Program-made: the position numbers and the translations under genes
DNA from: Diaporthe sp. PMI_573
Taxonomy: Eukaryota > Ascomycota > Sordariomycetes > Diaporthales > Diaporthaceae
NCBI GenBank assembly: GCA_021399435.1
Contig: JAJTUP010000011.1
Coordinates: forward strand, 434,001 to 498,000
Reading direction: 5' to 3'
DNA: 64,000 nt
The notes under the pieces: generated by a model
Told to the model about the DNA's origin: nothing
Database searches by the model: none
Seen by the model: the letters and a program-made list of their open reading frames with translations, nothing else
Shown: positions 10,539-20,626 of the stretch, piece by piece
Layout of the letters: every line of letters starts with the position of its first letter
How positions within the stretch are numbered: position 1 is the first letter of the stretch

Positions 10539-11088
10539 TACACAATAGATACAAGAACGCGTGATCCAAACAGATAGGTGCCTCGGGCGATAGCAATGCT
10601 CATTGAATCCTGCATTTAAAATGTTTCAATACCTTTGGGTCAGTGGATTTGATATGCACAGCATACCGGGTTTTGAAGACGCAGTATTAGCTGCAGAATC
10701 AACCTCAACATAGGTAAGGAATAGTCAGAGAGAGCTAGGAGGAAACATGAACGAGATAATGCAAGTATAGGTCAAGGCCAGGAAGAGTTGTTATTCTCCT
10801 TCTCCTTCTTTTCATTTTCAATGAGATAGAAGGGGGGCGGTGAGGGAGTTTATCATTGGGACCGCTTCTCTCCATCTAGCTCCAACTTCTTAGACCCTCC
10901 TTCTCGAGAATGAGCTTCTATCTACGCTGGGATTTCGTGGAGTTGAACCACCCAAAGCTTTCATGGGGAAGATTTGCAAAGGAAAATGGGAACTAGCGTG
11001 AGTTTCCAACGCACTTCTGTCTGTGGCGTTAGCTCTAGATACCATTGGAGTGCTGGGAAACTCGCTGGGCGTCTACCCTTGGCGTCCG
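10539..11088. other. Intergenic, nothing recognised
   Basis: 550 bp downstream of URC4 with a pyrimidine-rich stretch (ctccttctccttcttttc) near 10799. No coding or RNA signal seen. Confidence 0.4.
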
Positions 11089-11990
11089 TCACTTGTTTCC
11101 TGGTACATGAATACCCATTGAGATACCTGAATCAACAGTAAGACCCGTTGCGTTGATGTAGCTCGCGCTTGAACTACTCAGGAGGACAATATAGTCCGCC
11201 ACTTCTTCTACGGGAGCTACGCGCCGGAGAGGGGAGAGAGCTTTAATCAGGTGGCCCAGCTGAGGCATGCGCTGCAAGCTGGCGTGATTCATGGGCGTAT
11301 CAACCTACGAAGCGCAAACAGCCTTAACTCGAATTCGAGAGCCAATACTGTCTGTTCATAGCAAGCGGGCAATCATGATTAGCGAGCTGTTATAGAAGAG
11401 TTCTTCTTGATTGGCCATGACCGCCGTCACCGCCCGAACGAAACAGACCGCTCCCTTGATGTCCACATCAACTAATTTAGTGAATACATCAAGTTTCAGG
11501 TGCGGCGTGATAGCTCCGGAGACGTTACCCATCTACAAGCAGTCAACGGGTCATGTCGCACCATCGAGACTGAATCCTACAAAAGGTGTTTGGGGGGGAG
11601 GACGTGACCAACTCCAGCGCTGTTCACAGCGTAATCAGTTCGAACGAACTCCTTGACGACAAGTTTGACCATGTTCTGAACTGCGTCCTCATCCGCCACG
11701 TCCACTTTGACGACGAGGCTTGGGTAGTCGGCGTCGGTTGCATACTTTCTGCTTTCAGCCGCGGCCTCCTGTGCCCCCCTCTTCGTTTAATTCGGCAAGC
11801 GCCACGCCTTTCACGCCAGCCTCGGCGAAAGAAAATGATGTCTCTTTGCCAATCCCAGTTGCTTCCTGCAAATGTGATGTGTCAGTCGAGTGTTGGGTCA
11901 AGTCGATGCGGGAGATGTGGAGTAGCTTACACCAGTGACAAGGGCGAACCCACCATTGAGCTGTGCCTTTGAAGCCGTTTTGGTAATTAT
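11089..11990 (-). pseudogene. Short-chain dehydrogenase/reductase relic
   Basis: Minus-strand classical SDR. The N-terminal cofactor site is LNGGFALVTG then, after a 67-nt intron-like gap, EATGIGKETSFSFAEAGVKG. The Rossmann strands continue (NEEG...AAESRKYATDADYPSLVVKVDVADEDAVQNMV, then DYAVNSAGVGHV). The C-terminus has VDTPMNHASLQRMPQ, PVEEVADYIVLL, SASYINATGLTVDSGIS. Damage: an extra G in a G-run near 11780 shifts the frame, stops lie near 11360 and 11310 (the latter where VCPSWVDTP-type Trp is expected), and the catalytic Tyr-x-x-x-Lys region is missing. No convincing start codon. Related enzymes act on alcohol/ketone groups, often in secondary metabolism; substrate cannot be told. Confidence 0.85.
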
Positions 11991-12663
11991 GAAAGTACTG
12001 TGCTTGGAAAATTGAATTCTTTTCGTGTTGAAACTGTCTGCAAAGAAAATATTGTCGAGGTAGATGATCTGCTTGGCTTTGGCTTCTGCGGAAAGGTTTC
12101 GATGTGGTCAATTGATTTCTGATTTCTGGTGCAACTTCAAGCAGAGTCTTCACAGCGCTTTACCGTAAACCGGCTTCATACTGTACCTCTGTGCCGCAGC
12201 CTGTGACGGTTACATAGTCTCTATACTAGGCCCACTACACCCGCCATTGAAAGACTTGGCAGCCATCGAACTCACTTGTCAACTTGTGCGGCAGCAGTGC
12301 TGCAGGTGTGCCCACTTGCGTGACCAAAGGCACCTGGCACAGCAGACCCGCAAGTTACCCGGCCGGGGTTCTTGTCCTGCACCGACAGGAGATGTGCACA
12401 ATAAGGAATGGGATCCTGGAAGCTGTTGGTGTTTGGTCTTGCTTGGCCGCATTGGAGATCAGGCAAGACAGGCGGCTAGGACGAATGTCCAGAGAATAGA
12501 TTAGACCAATGCAGGTGGGAAACGCTGGTGGGGCATGGCCAGATTTTACGTTGATGACGCTGAGGAATGTGCCCGACTGTGCCGTAATATATAACCAACC
12601 TCTGCATCTGTAAAACGAATCCTCCGTCTTTGGTTTAGATACATGTAAAATCTTAAACTCGAC
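11991..12663. other. Intergenic, nothing recognised
   Basis: Between the SDR relic and the rhodopsin-like gene. Short frames only; serves presumably as upstream sequence for the plus-strand gene at 12664. Confidence 0.35.
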
Positions 12664-14012
12664 ATGATCCATACACAGACGATGTATCAATCCCAGCTCG
12701 AAGCTCTACTTGATGGACCTGCGTCAGCCCCTCCTCATAGGCAGACCTCGAATTTGGACAATCCAACTGAATATGTTGAGGTGTCTTACTTTGTGTTGGC
12801 CTTCACCATTATGGTAGCAACACTTGCAGTTGCAATTCGTATGTATTCGAGGATGCGCATCACAAAGAATGTTGACATTGCGGATTGTAAGCAGCCCCCA
12901 ATCCCTGAAGAATGATCTCAAGCGCAGTCTAACCTTTTGATAGACTATCTTCTGGTCGGCTTGGTATTATAGCCATCCCTACCATTGTTTACGTTCCTTG
13001 TCTGAATATATTTCAGGCCCTGTTCACCGCTTTCATCGGAGTTGTAGCCCAAATCGCCCAGCATGGGCCTGGCATTCATCAATGGGACTTTAGATTGAGA
13101 GATCTCGGTCCATTTCTCTATGTACGTGCAACTGAGCTCACCCAAAGTTGGAGAATACGCAAGGCTCAGCAAACTTGACCATACCGTCCAAGTACCATTG
13201 TACTAACAATTTCTCTGCGGCTGAAGTGGTACCATGCGGGAGCCATCATATACGGCCTGATTATTTGCTCTGTGAAGCTGTCCATCCTGCAGCAGTACAT
13301 CCAAATATTCATGCCGACAAAGACGCCCAGACATCTCTATTGGCTAACACTATTCTTGATGGCCGCTAATGTCGCCAGCTACATTATTTTCACCTTCCTT
13401 GAAATATTTGTCTGTAGCCCCATCGAGAAGGCCTGGGACCCCTTGGTCACGGGCGGACACTGTCTCGATATATTGGCATTGAACACCGCATCCAGCGGCA
13501 TCAACACTGGATCGGACTTCGTCATCCTGGTTATTCCCCAGCTGATAATATGGCGCCTCAATATGTCCTGGAAGAACAAGGCTTCAGTTTCTGTAGTCTT
13601 TCTGGTCGCTATTCTGTGAGTCTTCCCATGCCATTCACTTCTGCAATCAACTACAAACATCACGTGGTCGCTCAGTGTACTGATTAGAGCCCAAAGTGCG
13701 ATTGCGTCATTGGCGATCAGGCTGTTTTACAACGTTGAGCTGCAGCGCACGCATGATTTGACCTATTATAGCTGGCTTGCTGGCATTTGGTCTCTGCCTG
13801 AGATCATGTTTGGAATATTGGTGGCTTGTCTACCGGCTTTCCGTCCATTCCTGACCAGATTTACGCAAAGCAAATTCTATTCGGCAATTTCGGTCTCGTT
13901 GAGAAAGCTCACGACCAGGAAACGATCGGGCAGCGGGCAGGGCTCTGATGGGTACATGCTTGATGACCAAAACGGCGCTTGGCCTCCTGGATCAGAATCC
14001 GGGCAGTCTTGA
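12664..14012 (+). CDS. Rhodopsin-domain seven-helix membrane protein (Pth11-like family)
   Basis: Five exons, 12664-12886, 12944-12963, 13017-13121, 13227-13615 and 13676-14012, give about 357 residues; all phases agree. Seven hydrophobic helices are visible, for example VSYFVLAFTIMVATLAVAIRM, IIYGLIICSVKLSILQQYI, LYWLTLFLMAANVASYIIF, FVILVIPQLIIWRL and SLPEIMFGILVACLPAF. Family hallmarks are the short FxPTxxPRH-type loop (IFMPTKTPRHLYW), CSPIEKAWDP and LDILALNTASSGINTGSDF. The C-terminal tail is polar and cytosolic. The family is large in Pezizomycotina, related in topology to Pth11 receptors and often found beside secondary-metabolite genes; ligands are mostly unknown. An ATG at 12682 is an alternative start. 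The 20-nt second exon is unusual but needed to avoid an in-frame TAG. Confidence 0.8.
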
Positions 14013-15191
14013 ACAAAGGCGGCATACGGTGGCAGCGTGGACCCAAGTGTGGAAGATGGTCTTCATCTGGTACCTTCATATGCCATTGAGTACCCTCACC
14101 AACACAAGCACTTGAACAGCCATCAAGTGATTGTTACCTCTGAGGTGCAGGGTCCCCAATCCTTCGTCATCTTCGGAGGGCAGCCACATTCCCCAGAAAC
14201 GTCTTCAGGACAGATCACTTTGTATCCCTGAGAAAAGCATACATTTTTTGGCAGCAAGTGGAGATCGTAGGTCATCGATTCTACGCCTAGTGCTTTCTCT
14301 GTCGGGCTATTTCATTTAAAGTCAGATAGCTAGAGTTGGTGGGTACGCCAGCCTCTACAAAATGAGACCGATTCTTTACTTGGCTACAGAAGGGAAATGG
14401 ATGCACCCATACCTCTGTAATGTAGTTTGGTCCTTATCTAGCCAGGGATACAACTCAGTGATACTTCTCTACATCTCTTCTTTGGAAACTGTGTTATCAA
14501 CAGCGGCCATTCTGCCAATTGTATATACAGACTTGTCCCAAAAAGGGCTGCCACCGTCTTACCATGCAAGTGAGTGCCTCCCAAACCAGAGTACGGCCCA
14601 GCCTGCTCAAGATCCACAACCCTGACTTCTCTTTGATGCGCGCAACCGGGTTTTGGGAATAACCATTGCCTTCCTGAATCGCTGTGCCAAGCCAGTTGTT
14701 TGCCGCAACAGCATTCTCAGCCATACCCCCGTTAGTACAGAATCCGGACCTGTGTTGAAGCAAGGTCTGGCCGCCGCTATCCTTGAACATCTCGTGCAGA
14801 AGCAACAGGAAAAAGTCCGCGACGGCGTCTACGTCTCTGACTGCCATACGCCGTTTTACGTCACCCAGCTGTTTTCTCAAGGTGCCTGTGCAGTTTTGGA
14901 TCCAGACCAACGACTACCAACATCAGGCCAGCACAAACCAGAGCTTCTTTCGTGGCCGATCAGACCCAATATACTTGAGTACCCATATGATCCGCATAAT
15001 CCGTCGCGCCTGGCAGGTCTGGGTGGCCGTTGGCTGCTGCTACTTGGCTGCCTGCACACTTTCTCCCTCTCCATCAACCTCTCTACTGGAGGAGATTAGC
15101 ATATCCGCATACGATTGGTATTACTTCTTCAGCTTTTTGCACCCCATTCTCACCAACGCTACCACCTTTTCTCTATGTTAATGTGTTGAAC
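14013..15191. other. Intergenic, possible relic on minus strand
   Basis: 1.2 kb between two plus-strand genes. A 137-codon minus-strand frame at 14497-14910 contains LLLLHEMFKDSG and could be the remains of a metalloprotease-like gene, but I cannot match it to a family. The 3' part acts as upstream sequence for the methyltransferase; a short ATG-GTG-TTG-A upstream frame (ATG at 15181) precedes its start. Confidence 0.3.
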
Positions 15192-16019
15192 ATGGCATTC
15201 CAACCCAAGCAGATCATCAAGTACCAGGCTGAGGAGCTGAATGAGCTCCAGGGAGACGTGAGCCAGCAGGCCATCAACTTTTCTCTCAAAATAATCCCCC
15301 CTTTCAGAGTCGGCGATGTCATCCACGATAACGCCTGTGGGTCTGGTGCTATTACCGAATCCATTATGGCTTTGAACCCTCCAGACATCCACATCGAGGC
15401 CACCGACATCAACGAGCAGTTTACACAGGGTGTGGCTGCTATAGCTGCTGACAAAAGTTGGCCTGTGACTACTGCTAATATGCCTGCTCAGAAGCTCACT
15501 TTCCCGGATGAGAATTTCAATCTGTCTTTCACCAACTTTGCCTTCCACTGCCTAGGGGACCATGATTCCGCCGCTGCCCAGATCTATCGCAGCCTGAAGC
15601 CTGGAGGCTCTGCCATGGCGTCGATCTGGACTTTCATGCCACATGTCGACGCCCTCCAGCACGCCCACTGGCGAACCCGCGGTAAATACGGCCCTATGCC
15701 CACCCTCTTGCCCTTGGAAGGCTTTAAAGAGCCCGACCTCCTGAAGACACTTGAGCTTGGCGGGTTTAAGCCGGACAACATCTCTTGCCAGAATGTTGAG
15801 TGCCACCTTCGGGTCCCTGACTTGAAGCGCTGGGCCCAGCTGGCGTGGAGTTATCTTGGCCACACACCGAGCGGGTGGTCCCCGAGCGACGAAGATAAGT
15901 GGGACGAGGCTATCGAGGATATCGTGGAGCAGTTGCACAGTGGCGATGGGATCTCGCACAACGACAAGGGCGAGACAGTCATGAGGATGATTGCATGCAT
16001 CGGAGTTGCCAAGAAATAA
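15192..16019 (+). CDS. Class I SAM-dependent methyltransferase
   Basis: Single exon, 275 residues. The Rossmann methyltransferase core is clear: motif I at about residues 44-56 (VIHDNACGSGAITESI), post-I acidic strand IEATDINEQF, a motif II-like segment at FPDENFNLSFTNFAFHCL and motif III at RSLKPGGSAMASIWTF. The C-terminal half is typical of small-molecule methyltransferases in fungal clusters (UbiE/COQ5-like or LaeA-like). Substrate unknown. I start at the ATG at 15192 because the in-frame sequence upstream has no good methionine and reads as promoter. The next 90 bp downstream belong to a different, broken gene. Intact and of usual length. Confidence 0.85.
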   Translation: MAFQPKQIIKYQAEELNELQGDVSQQAINFSLKIIPPFRVGDVIHDNACGSGAITESIMALNPPDIHIEATDINEQFTQGVAAIAADKSWPVTTANMPAQKLTFPDENFNLSFTNFAFHCLGDHDSAAAQIYRSLKPGGSAMASIWTFMPHVDALQHAHWRTRGKYGPMPTLLPLEGFKEPDLLKTLELGGFKPDNISCQNVECHLRVPDLKRWAQLAWSYLGHTPSGWSPSDEDKWDEAIEDIVEQLHSGDGISHNDKGETVMRMIACIGVAKK

Positions 16020-16020
16020 A

Positions 16021-16110
16021 TGGGTCAACGGCGTTGTGGCTTTGAGCGCCAACGTCACCGAGTTCAAGCCGGGAGACCGCGTGATGGCATTCCGTTTATG
16101 TGTGCGACCA
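16021..16110 (+). pseudogene. Fragment of a zinc-type (MDR) alcohol dehydrogenase / enoyl reductase
   Basis: Directly after the methyltransferase stop, about 30 codons read NGVVALSANVTEFKPGDRVM, the GroES-like strand of medium-chain dehydrogenases (usual form GxVxxVGxxVxxFKPGDRV). No catalytic zinc residues or Rossmann domain follow, so this is only a shard. It suggests that a deletion or rearrangement joined the two genes. Confidence 0.7.
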
Positions 16111-17285
16111 GAAGAAGCCCTTTTTGTGTACATGGTCAACATGCCTTTCATGGAAGCAAAGAAAATGACATCACTTAGAAGGCAAGGATTACTTGAATCG
16201 AAACATATCTCGGCGTCAAGGTCCCTCTCCTCTGCAGGCTTCTGCCTCCACACTGCTATCATATTAAAGTGAGTTGGATCATCCAAGAGATGTTATAGCA
16301 ATAACTAACTGTCAGGTCTACCCATGGTGCGGTGTAATCGTGTCTCTCTCTTGGTGGCAACATTATGCTGAAATTGGTCCATCGGATTCCGTCTCTCCGA
16401 CTGTTATGGCGACAGATGAGAGCATCGTCCATCGTACCATTTGTCTTGGAAAACTAACAAAGCTCTTTAGTACCTGATCGTGTGGCCAATTTCATAGATT
16501 TTCCAATGACGCAGTAGGCACGGTCTACCAGAAAACTGGGTTTCCATCTTCGGCAATGGACTTGGTGTTCACAGCTACTTTGACGAGATACAACAAGAAT
16601 TGGAACTTTCAGGCATCTACGCGAAAACAAAGATGATAAAAGGCTGGGTCCTAATATTAAACATCAGTCCGTGCTGTGGTAGCCAACATGAAAGAGTATA
16701 TTTCAGCTTGGAATCCTTGTTAAAGAAAGACTCTTTGCAACCATTTCTTGAAGTGTGCGTGACTTTCCACTCTAATCGTTCGTTGCAAAAAGCTGATATA
16801 GGCAAAGGTCACAACCGTTCCATTTCCCAACTCTGAAGCAAATATCCTGTCAAGGCGGATTTGAAAATTTTAAAGCCCTAATTTATCTAAAACAAAATCT
16901 CTCCGGTGTACCAAAAGAACAAAATTTTCTTGTTCAATGTCATATGTTCGCACTCTGTACCAATGTGAACAAAAAGCCGTCCGGCAGTTTAACGTCAAAA
17001 TTAACGATAAAAACTCACGCGCCAGGGCGGGTATGCTACTTCAGCTAGCTAGCTCTGGGAGACATGGCACACTCTGCCCTTCAAGGATAACCAGAAGACA
17101 ACCCATTAGCCAATAATTCCTGGGCTAGACTAAATAACACACTCGAATTGTCCGATCAGATTCATAACAGGAGCCTCAATGGGCCGCCCCCCCCCCCCCC
17201 AAAAAAAAGGGTCATGATTTGAATGGTCCTCAATAATTATGCCAGCTTTTCTCCAAGTCAACCAAAATCTAAAACACGCGACTTC
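16111..17285. other. Intergenic, AT-richer spacer
   Basis: About 1.2 kb with no recognised gene. A homopolymer junction of C-run then A-run lies at about 17187-17208. Stops are frequent in all frames. Confidence 0.4.
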
Positions 17286-20051
17286 TCAAATTCGCGCTGA
17301 AAATCCAGCGGAGTTGATGATGGTTTCAATGCTCGCAGAGGATTCTGAGTCAGACTCGGTGAGGTCCAAGACCTTCCCCATATCCGGAATGCGAGCATGT
17401 GCCTCTTTCAGCGGTCGCACTGCTGGACCCATGTTGCGCTTCAAACCGCGCAGCGATGCCGTTGAAGACGTTGAAATCCTGTCGCCGAGATCGGAATCGC
17501 CACCATGACGGTGAATTCCTGAAGCTTCATGCCGAGTCTCAGCCGCTGGTAGGGGTTTGGCGGCTGTGTGGAAGGACCTCTCCGGACTCAGAGCCTCGGG
17601 AGAGTCGGCGGCGACGCCCTCGCTTTCCTGCTGCTGAGGCTTCGCGGGCAGCTCCCTATCAACAACATGCCAGCCAGCATTGTGCGGCTCCTGGGCGAGA
17701 GATACAGCAGTCCGCTGGCGTTTAGCGACCGGTGAATACTCATGTGCTGACTCCCGCTCTGGGACTGACTGCGGCAGCTTGGTGCGCGCCTGTAGGGGCT
17801 TCCACAACCTGTCCTTGACCTTGTCAATGTCCAAGAGGACGAGATTGCTCGGTCCGCAGGACGTGAGCGGCAAGTCGAACGTGTAGTCATCGTAGCCTGT
17901 CGTCTCGGCACGGGCCCGGAGGTTCTTGCTCGCCGTGGCCGGAGACGGCCTCTTGACAGATCGTCGCGTCAGGTGTAAGTGCAAGGTAGCACCACCGCCA
18001 TCCTCATGGTACTCAATACTTTTCGCTTGCATAAAATATGTGCCAGCAGGGATTCGCGTGCCCAAGTTAGAGTCGTTCGTATGCATCTCTTCGAACCGCC
18101 GGCTGACGTCCCAGATGTCATAGCAGCTATTATAGTTCGCGGCGGTCTCACTGGACTCGATGGTGATGTAGCCCTTCGGATATCGGTAGCAGTGCCGCTG
18201 ATACATTGGATCGCAGACAAGCCTGATCTTGTTGTGCTCGTGGCCTCCCAACTTGATCTCGACCGGGTTGCCAGAAATGTACTCGAAATGCTCCAGCTGG
18301 CCCGGTGAGTGGGAGTTTGCTGAGTACGAGGTCGGTTGCTGGCCGCCGTAGAAAAGTACCTCCGCCCCGGTATTGAAGTCGACGCCCTTTTTGTACGACT
18401 GGACTGCGATCGCAGCGCCGCGCCGGAAGAAGTCCTTGGGCTTCATAGCACGTGCCTCAGACATCGCAGCACCTTCACAGACCATCCACTTGCTGACACA
18501 AGTTTCAGTGAGTGGGTAAAATCTGGGCTTATCTCGCAGGCTTACCTTGACTCAACGTTGACATCAAAACCCACGGCTTGGCATTCTAGGCCGTATTTCT
18601 TGCAGGCTTGCTGAATCTCAGTCCTCGCATGATAGTTCTGCATGCTCCCTCCTGAGAGAATGACAACCGTTCTGCCCCGAAAATATGAGGGAAGCATCCG
18701 AATCCTGTCGAGTGCCAGATCGACGGAAGCCCTGAACCCGAGCTGCCATGCCTGCAATATTTCGGCCGGCTGTAGATACAAAGGATACAGCTTGGTATCA
18801 TCAGGGAATGCATCCGTGATGGAGCCAACCAGACGCATAGATATGCCCTTCGCATAGAACTGTGACGGTAGTTAATGTATGCTCAAAAAGATCAGAAATG
18901 TTGGCCACAAGAGCAGATTATCGCTCTCGGTAGAAAAGTGTGAGGAAAACTAATGAGCAAAGACGTACAGATGCGTCCACCTCATTCTTATTGAGGAAGA
19001 ATGCGTCCAGGAATTTGGCTCGGAGCACGCTCGCCCTATCTGCAGGCAGACCCAGCGTGGCCAAATAGGCATCAATGTACGGGCGTATATGATCTTCCCA
19101 GAGCTGAGAACCCCCGCGAACGCCGAAGTTACCCTGAGGCAGGGAGAAGAAGGCGGGTTGATCATCATCAGCACCGTCCCGGCAGAATTGGAAGAGACTC
19201 CCACCCTGTGGCCTTCGTATCAGCATTGCACACCCCTCGCCTTATATGCCTTCAACACCCATTCAGTGCTCACCATGAAGTGACCGCCAAAGTCACAGAC
19301 AAGGACAAAGTCCCAACCCGTCAATAGGTAAGGATGCTGATGGAGGATGAATTGTGAAAGCGCTTCCGACTCAAAAACGCAGTATGTATCATCTCCACAA
19401 CCAATTCCACAAGCGACCTTGTCCATGATAGGTTTCAGGACATTTTGAAAATTCGGCTTGTCCCAAGCATTAGGGACGCAAAACACTAGCCTGCGGATGG
19501 TTGTCTGACGTAACACAGCCTCTCGGTGGATCTGGTCCGCCACGATAGCGAGGTGCTTTACGAGCATACTTGTCAGCCTCTTCCGGAACTTCTGCTTCTC
19601 CTGCAACTCGGGCAGCGAGTCGTAGTAGTCCTTCAGGTCCTTGGTGTAGGGATGCTCGTCGTCATCATCAGCCAGGAGCCACACAAAACTCTTGAGCGAA
19701 CGGTCACGCTTGTCGGCGTGCTCTCTGCCCGCCGCATCGTAGCCTACGAGGTAGGGAGCATCGAAAGGAAGACCCTTGGAAGGCCACTCCCCTCTTAGGA
19801 AGCGCCTCTTTTTGTCATCATCCACGCCTGTCTTTTGAACGCGGTAGCCATTCGTCTCCCTGGTCTTCTTGTTGATCGTGTATGTAAAGGCCCGCGTCGA
19901 CGTGCTTCCAAAGTCGATAGAGGCATATCTGTTGCAATAGTCGTTTTCAGCGATTGCAGCGAGCAGCTATGATGTGTAACAAGGTTTCATCTTACCCATC
20001 TTTGACGTGAACCTGAAGACGCGAACTGCTGGGCTGGTGCTGGGATGACAT
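17286..20051 (-). CDS. Hsp70-like (actin-fold ATPase) protein with long C-terminal tail
   Basis: Five exons (20051-19996, 19928-19274, 19205-18969, 18859-18546, 18492-17286) encode about 822 residues; phases agree at every join. The actin-like ATPase core shows phosphate-1 loop YASIDFGSTSTRAFTY, phosphate-2 loop VLVCDFGGHFM, GGSQLWEDHI and adenosine motif VVILSGGSMQNY, then KWMVCEGAAMSEA. This is the fungal Hsp70-like group without a canonical substrate-binding domain or EEVD end. The last ~400 residues contain a small folded-looking part (KPKDFFRRGAAIAVQSYKKG, then HLHLTRRSVKR) and a long polar, probably disordered tail rich in Ser, Glu and Pro. Such genes are numerous and variable in filamentous fungi; function unknown, with stress or allorecognition roles suggested for relatives. 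Divergent from the Myb-like gene at 20627. Confidence 0.85.
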
Positions 20052-20626
20052 TGCTTGCGGCTTTGCTGTTCAGAGTCTGCGCCTGAAGAGAGCCAAGTTG
20101 TTGCAGATGGCTATAGTCTCAGTGTTGGTGTTGTATTTGTTTTCAACCGCAAATTCTCTCGCAACACTGTAGAGGGCAGCAGTGGCAAGACGTGAGGCAA
20201 AATCAGGCGCCGCGCGGTGGGGTTAATGTTTCCGAACTTGACTGTTGGTCGAGGGGAGTCTCCTGGATCCCAATGCTTCACCGTACCTACCAAATTTCCA
20301 GCAAACCTCGCTGCTATTCTGTTAAAAAAATATGAAATACTTCGCGTGCAAGGAAAAGCAAAAATTACTCCGCATTTGACGTGCTCCGCATTTAACGTGT
20401 CACCGCAGGATTGCAGACCCCGGACCTGTCACATCTCATTGGTAAATTTGAGGACCAACAACACTGACCTTTTCTTGCTCCGGTGTTTGACCCGCGTAAT
20501 TACTGGACGAGAACTCAAACACCGTGCTGGCGATACTCGTGAGTGCCGGGTACAGCACCAAAGCTCGAAACTTCGAGCAAGCACAGCTTCACGGCGTCTG
20601 GCGAGCCAACACCACTACGACAAGAC
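20052..20626. promoter_or_regulatory. Divergent promoter Hsp70-like / Myb-like
   Basis: 575 bp between two divergent starts. Two near copies of ccgcattt(g/a)acgtg lie close together at about 20371 and 20388, a possible factor-binding pair. No gene seen. Confidence 0.4.

Noticed and set aside
14497..14910. 137-codon minus-strand frame with LLLLHEMFKDSG
   Set aside because: The HExxx stretch resembles a metalloprotease motif, but the second His and flanking blocks are not convincing; left as a possible relic.
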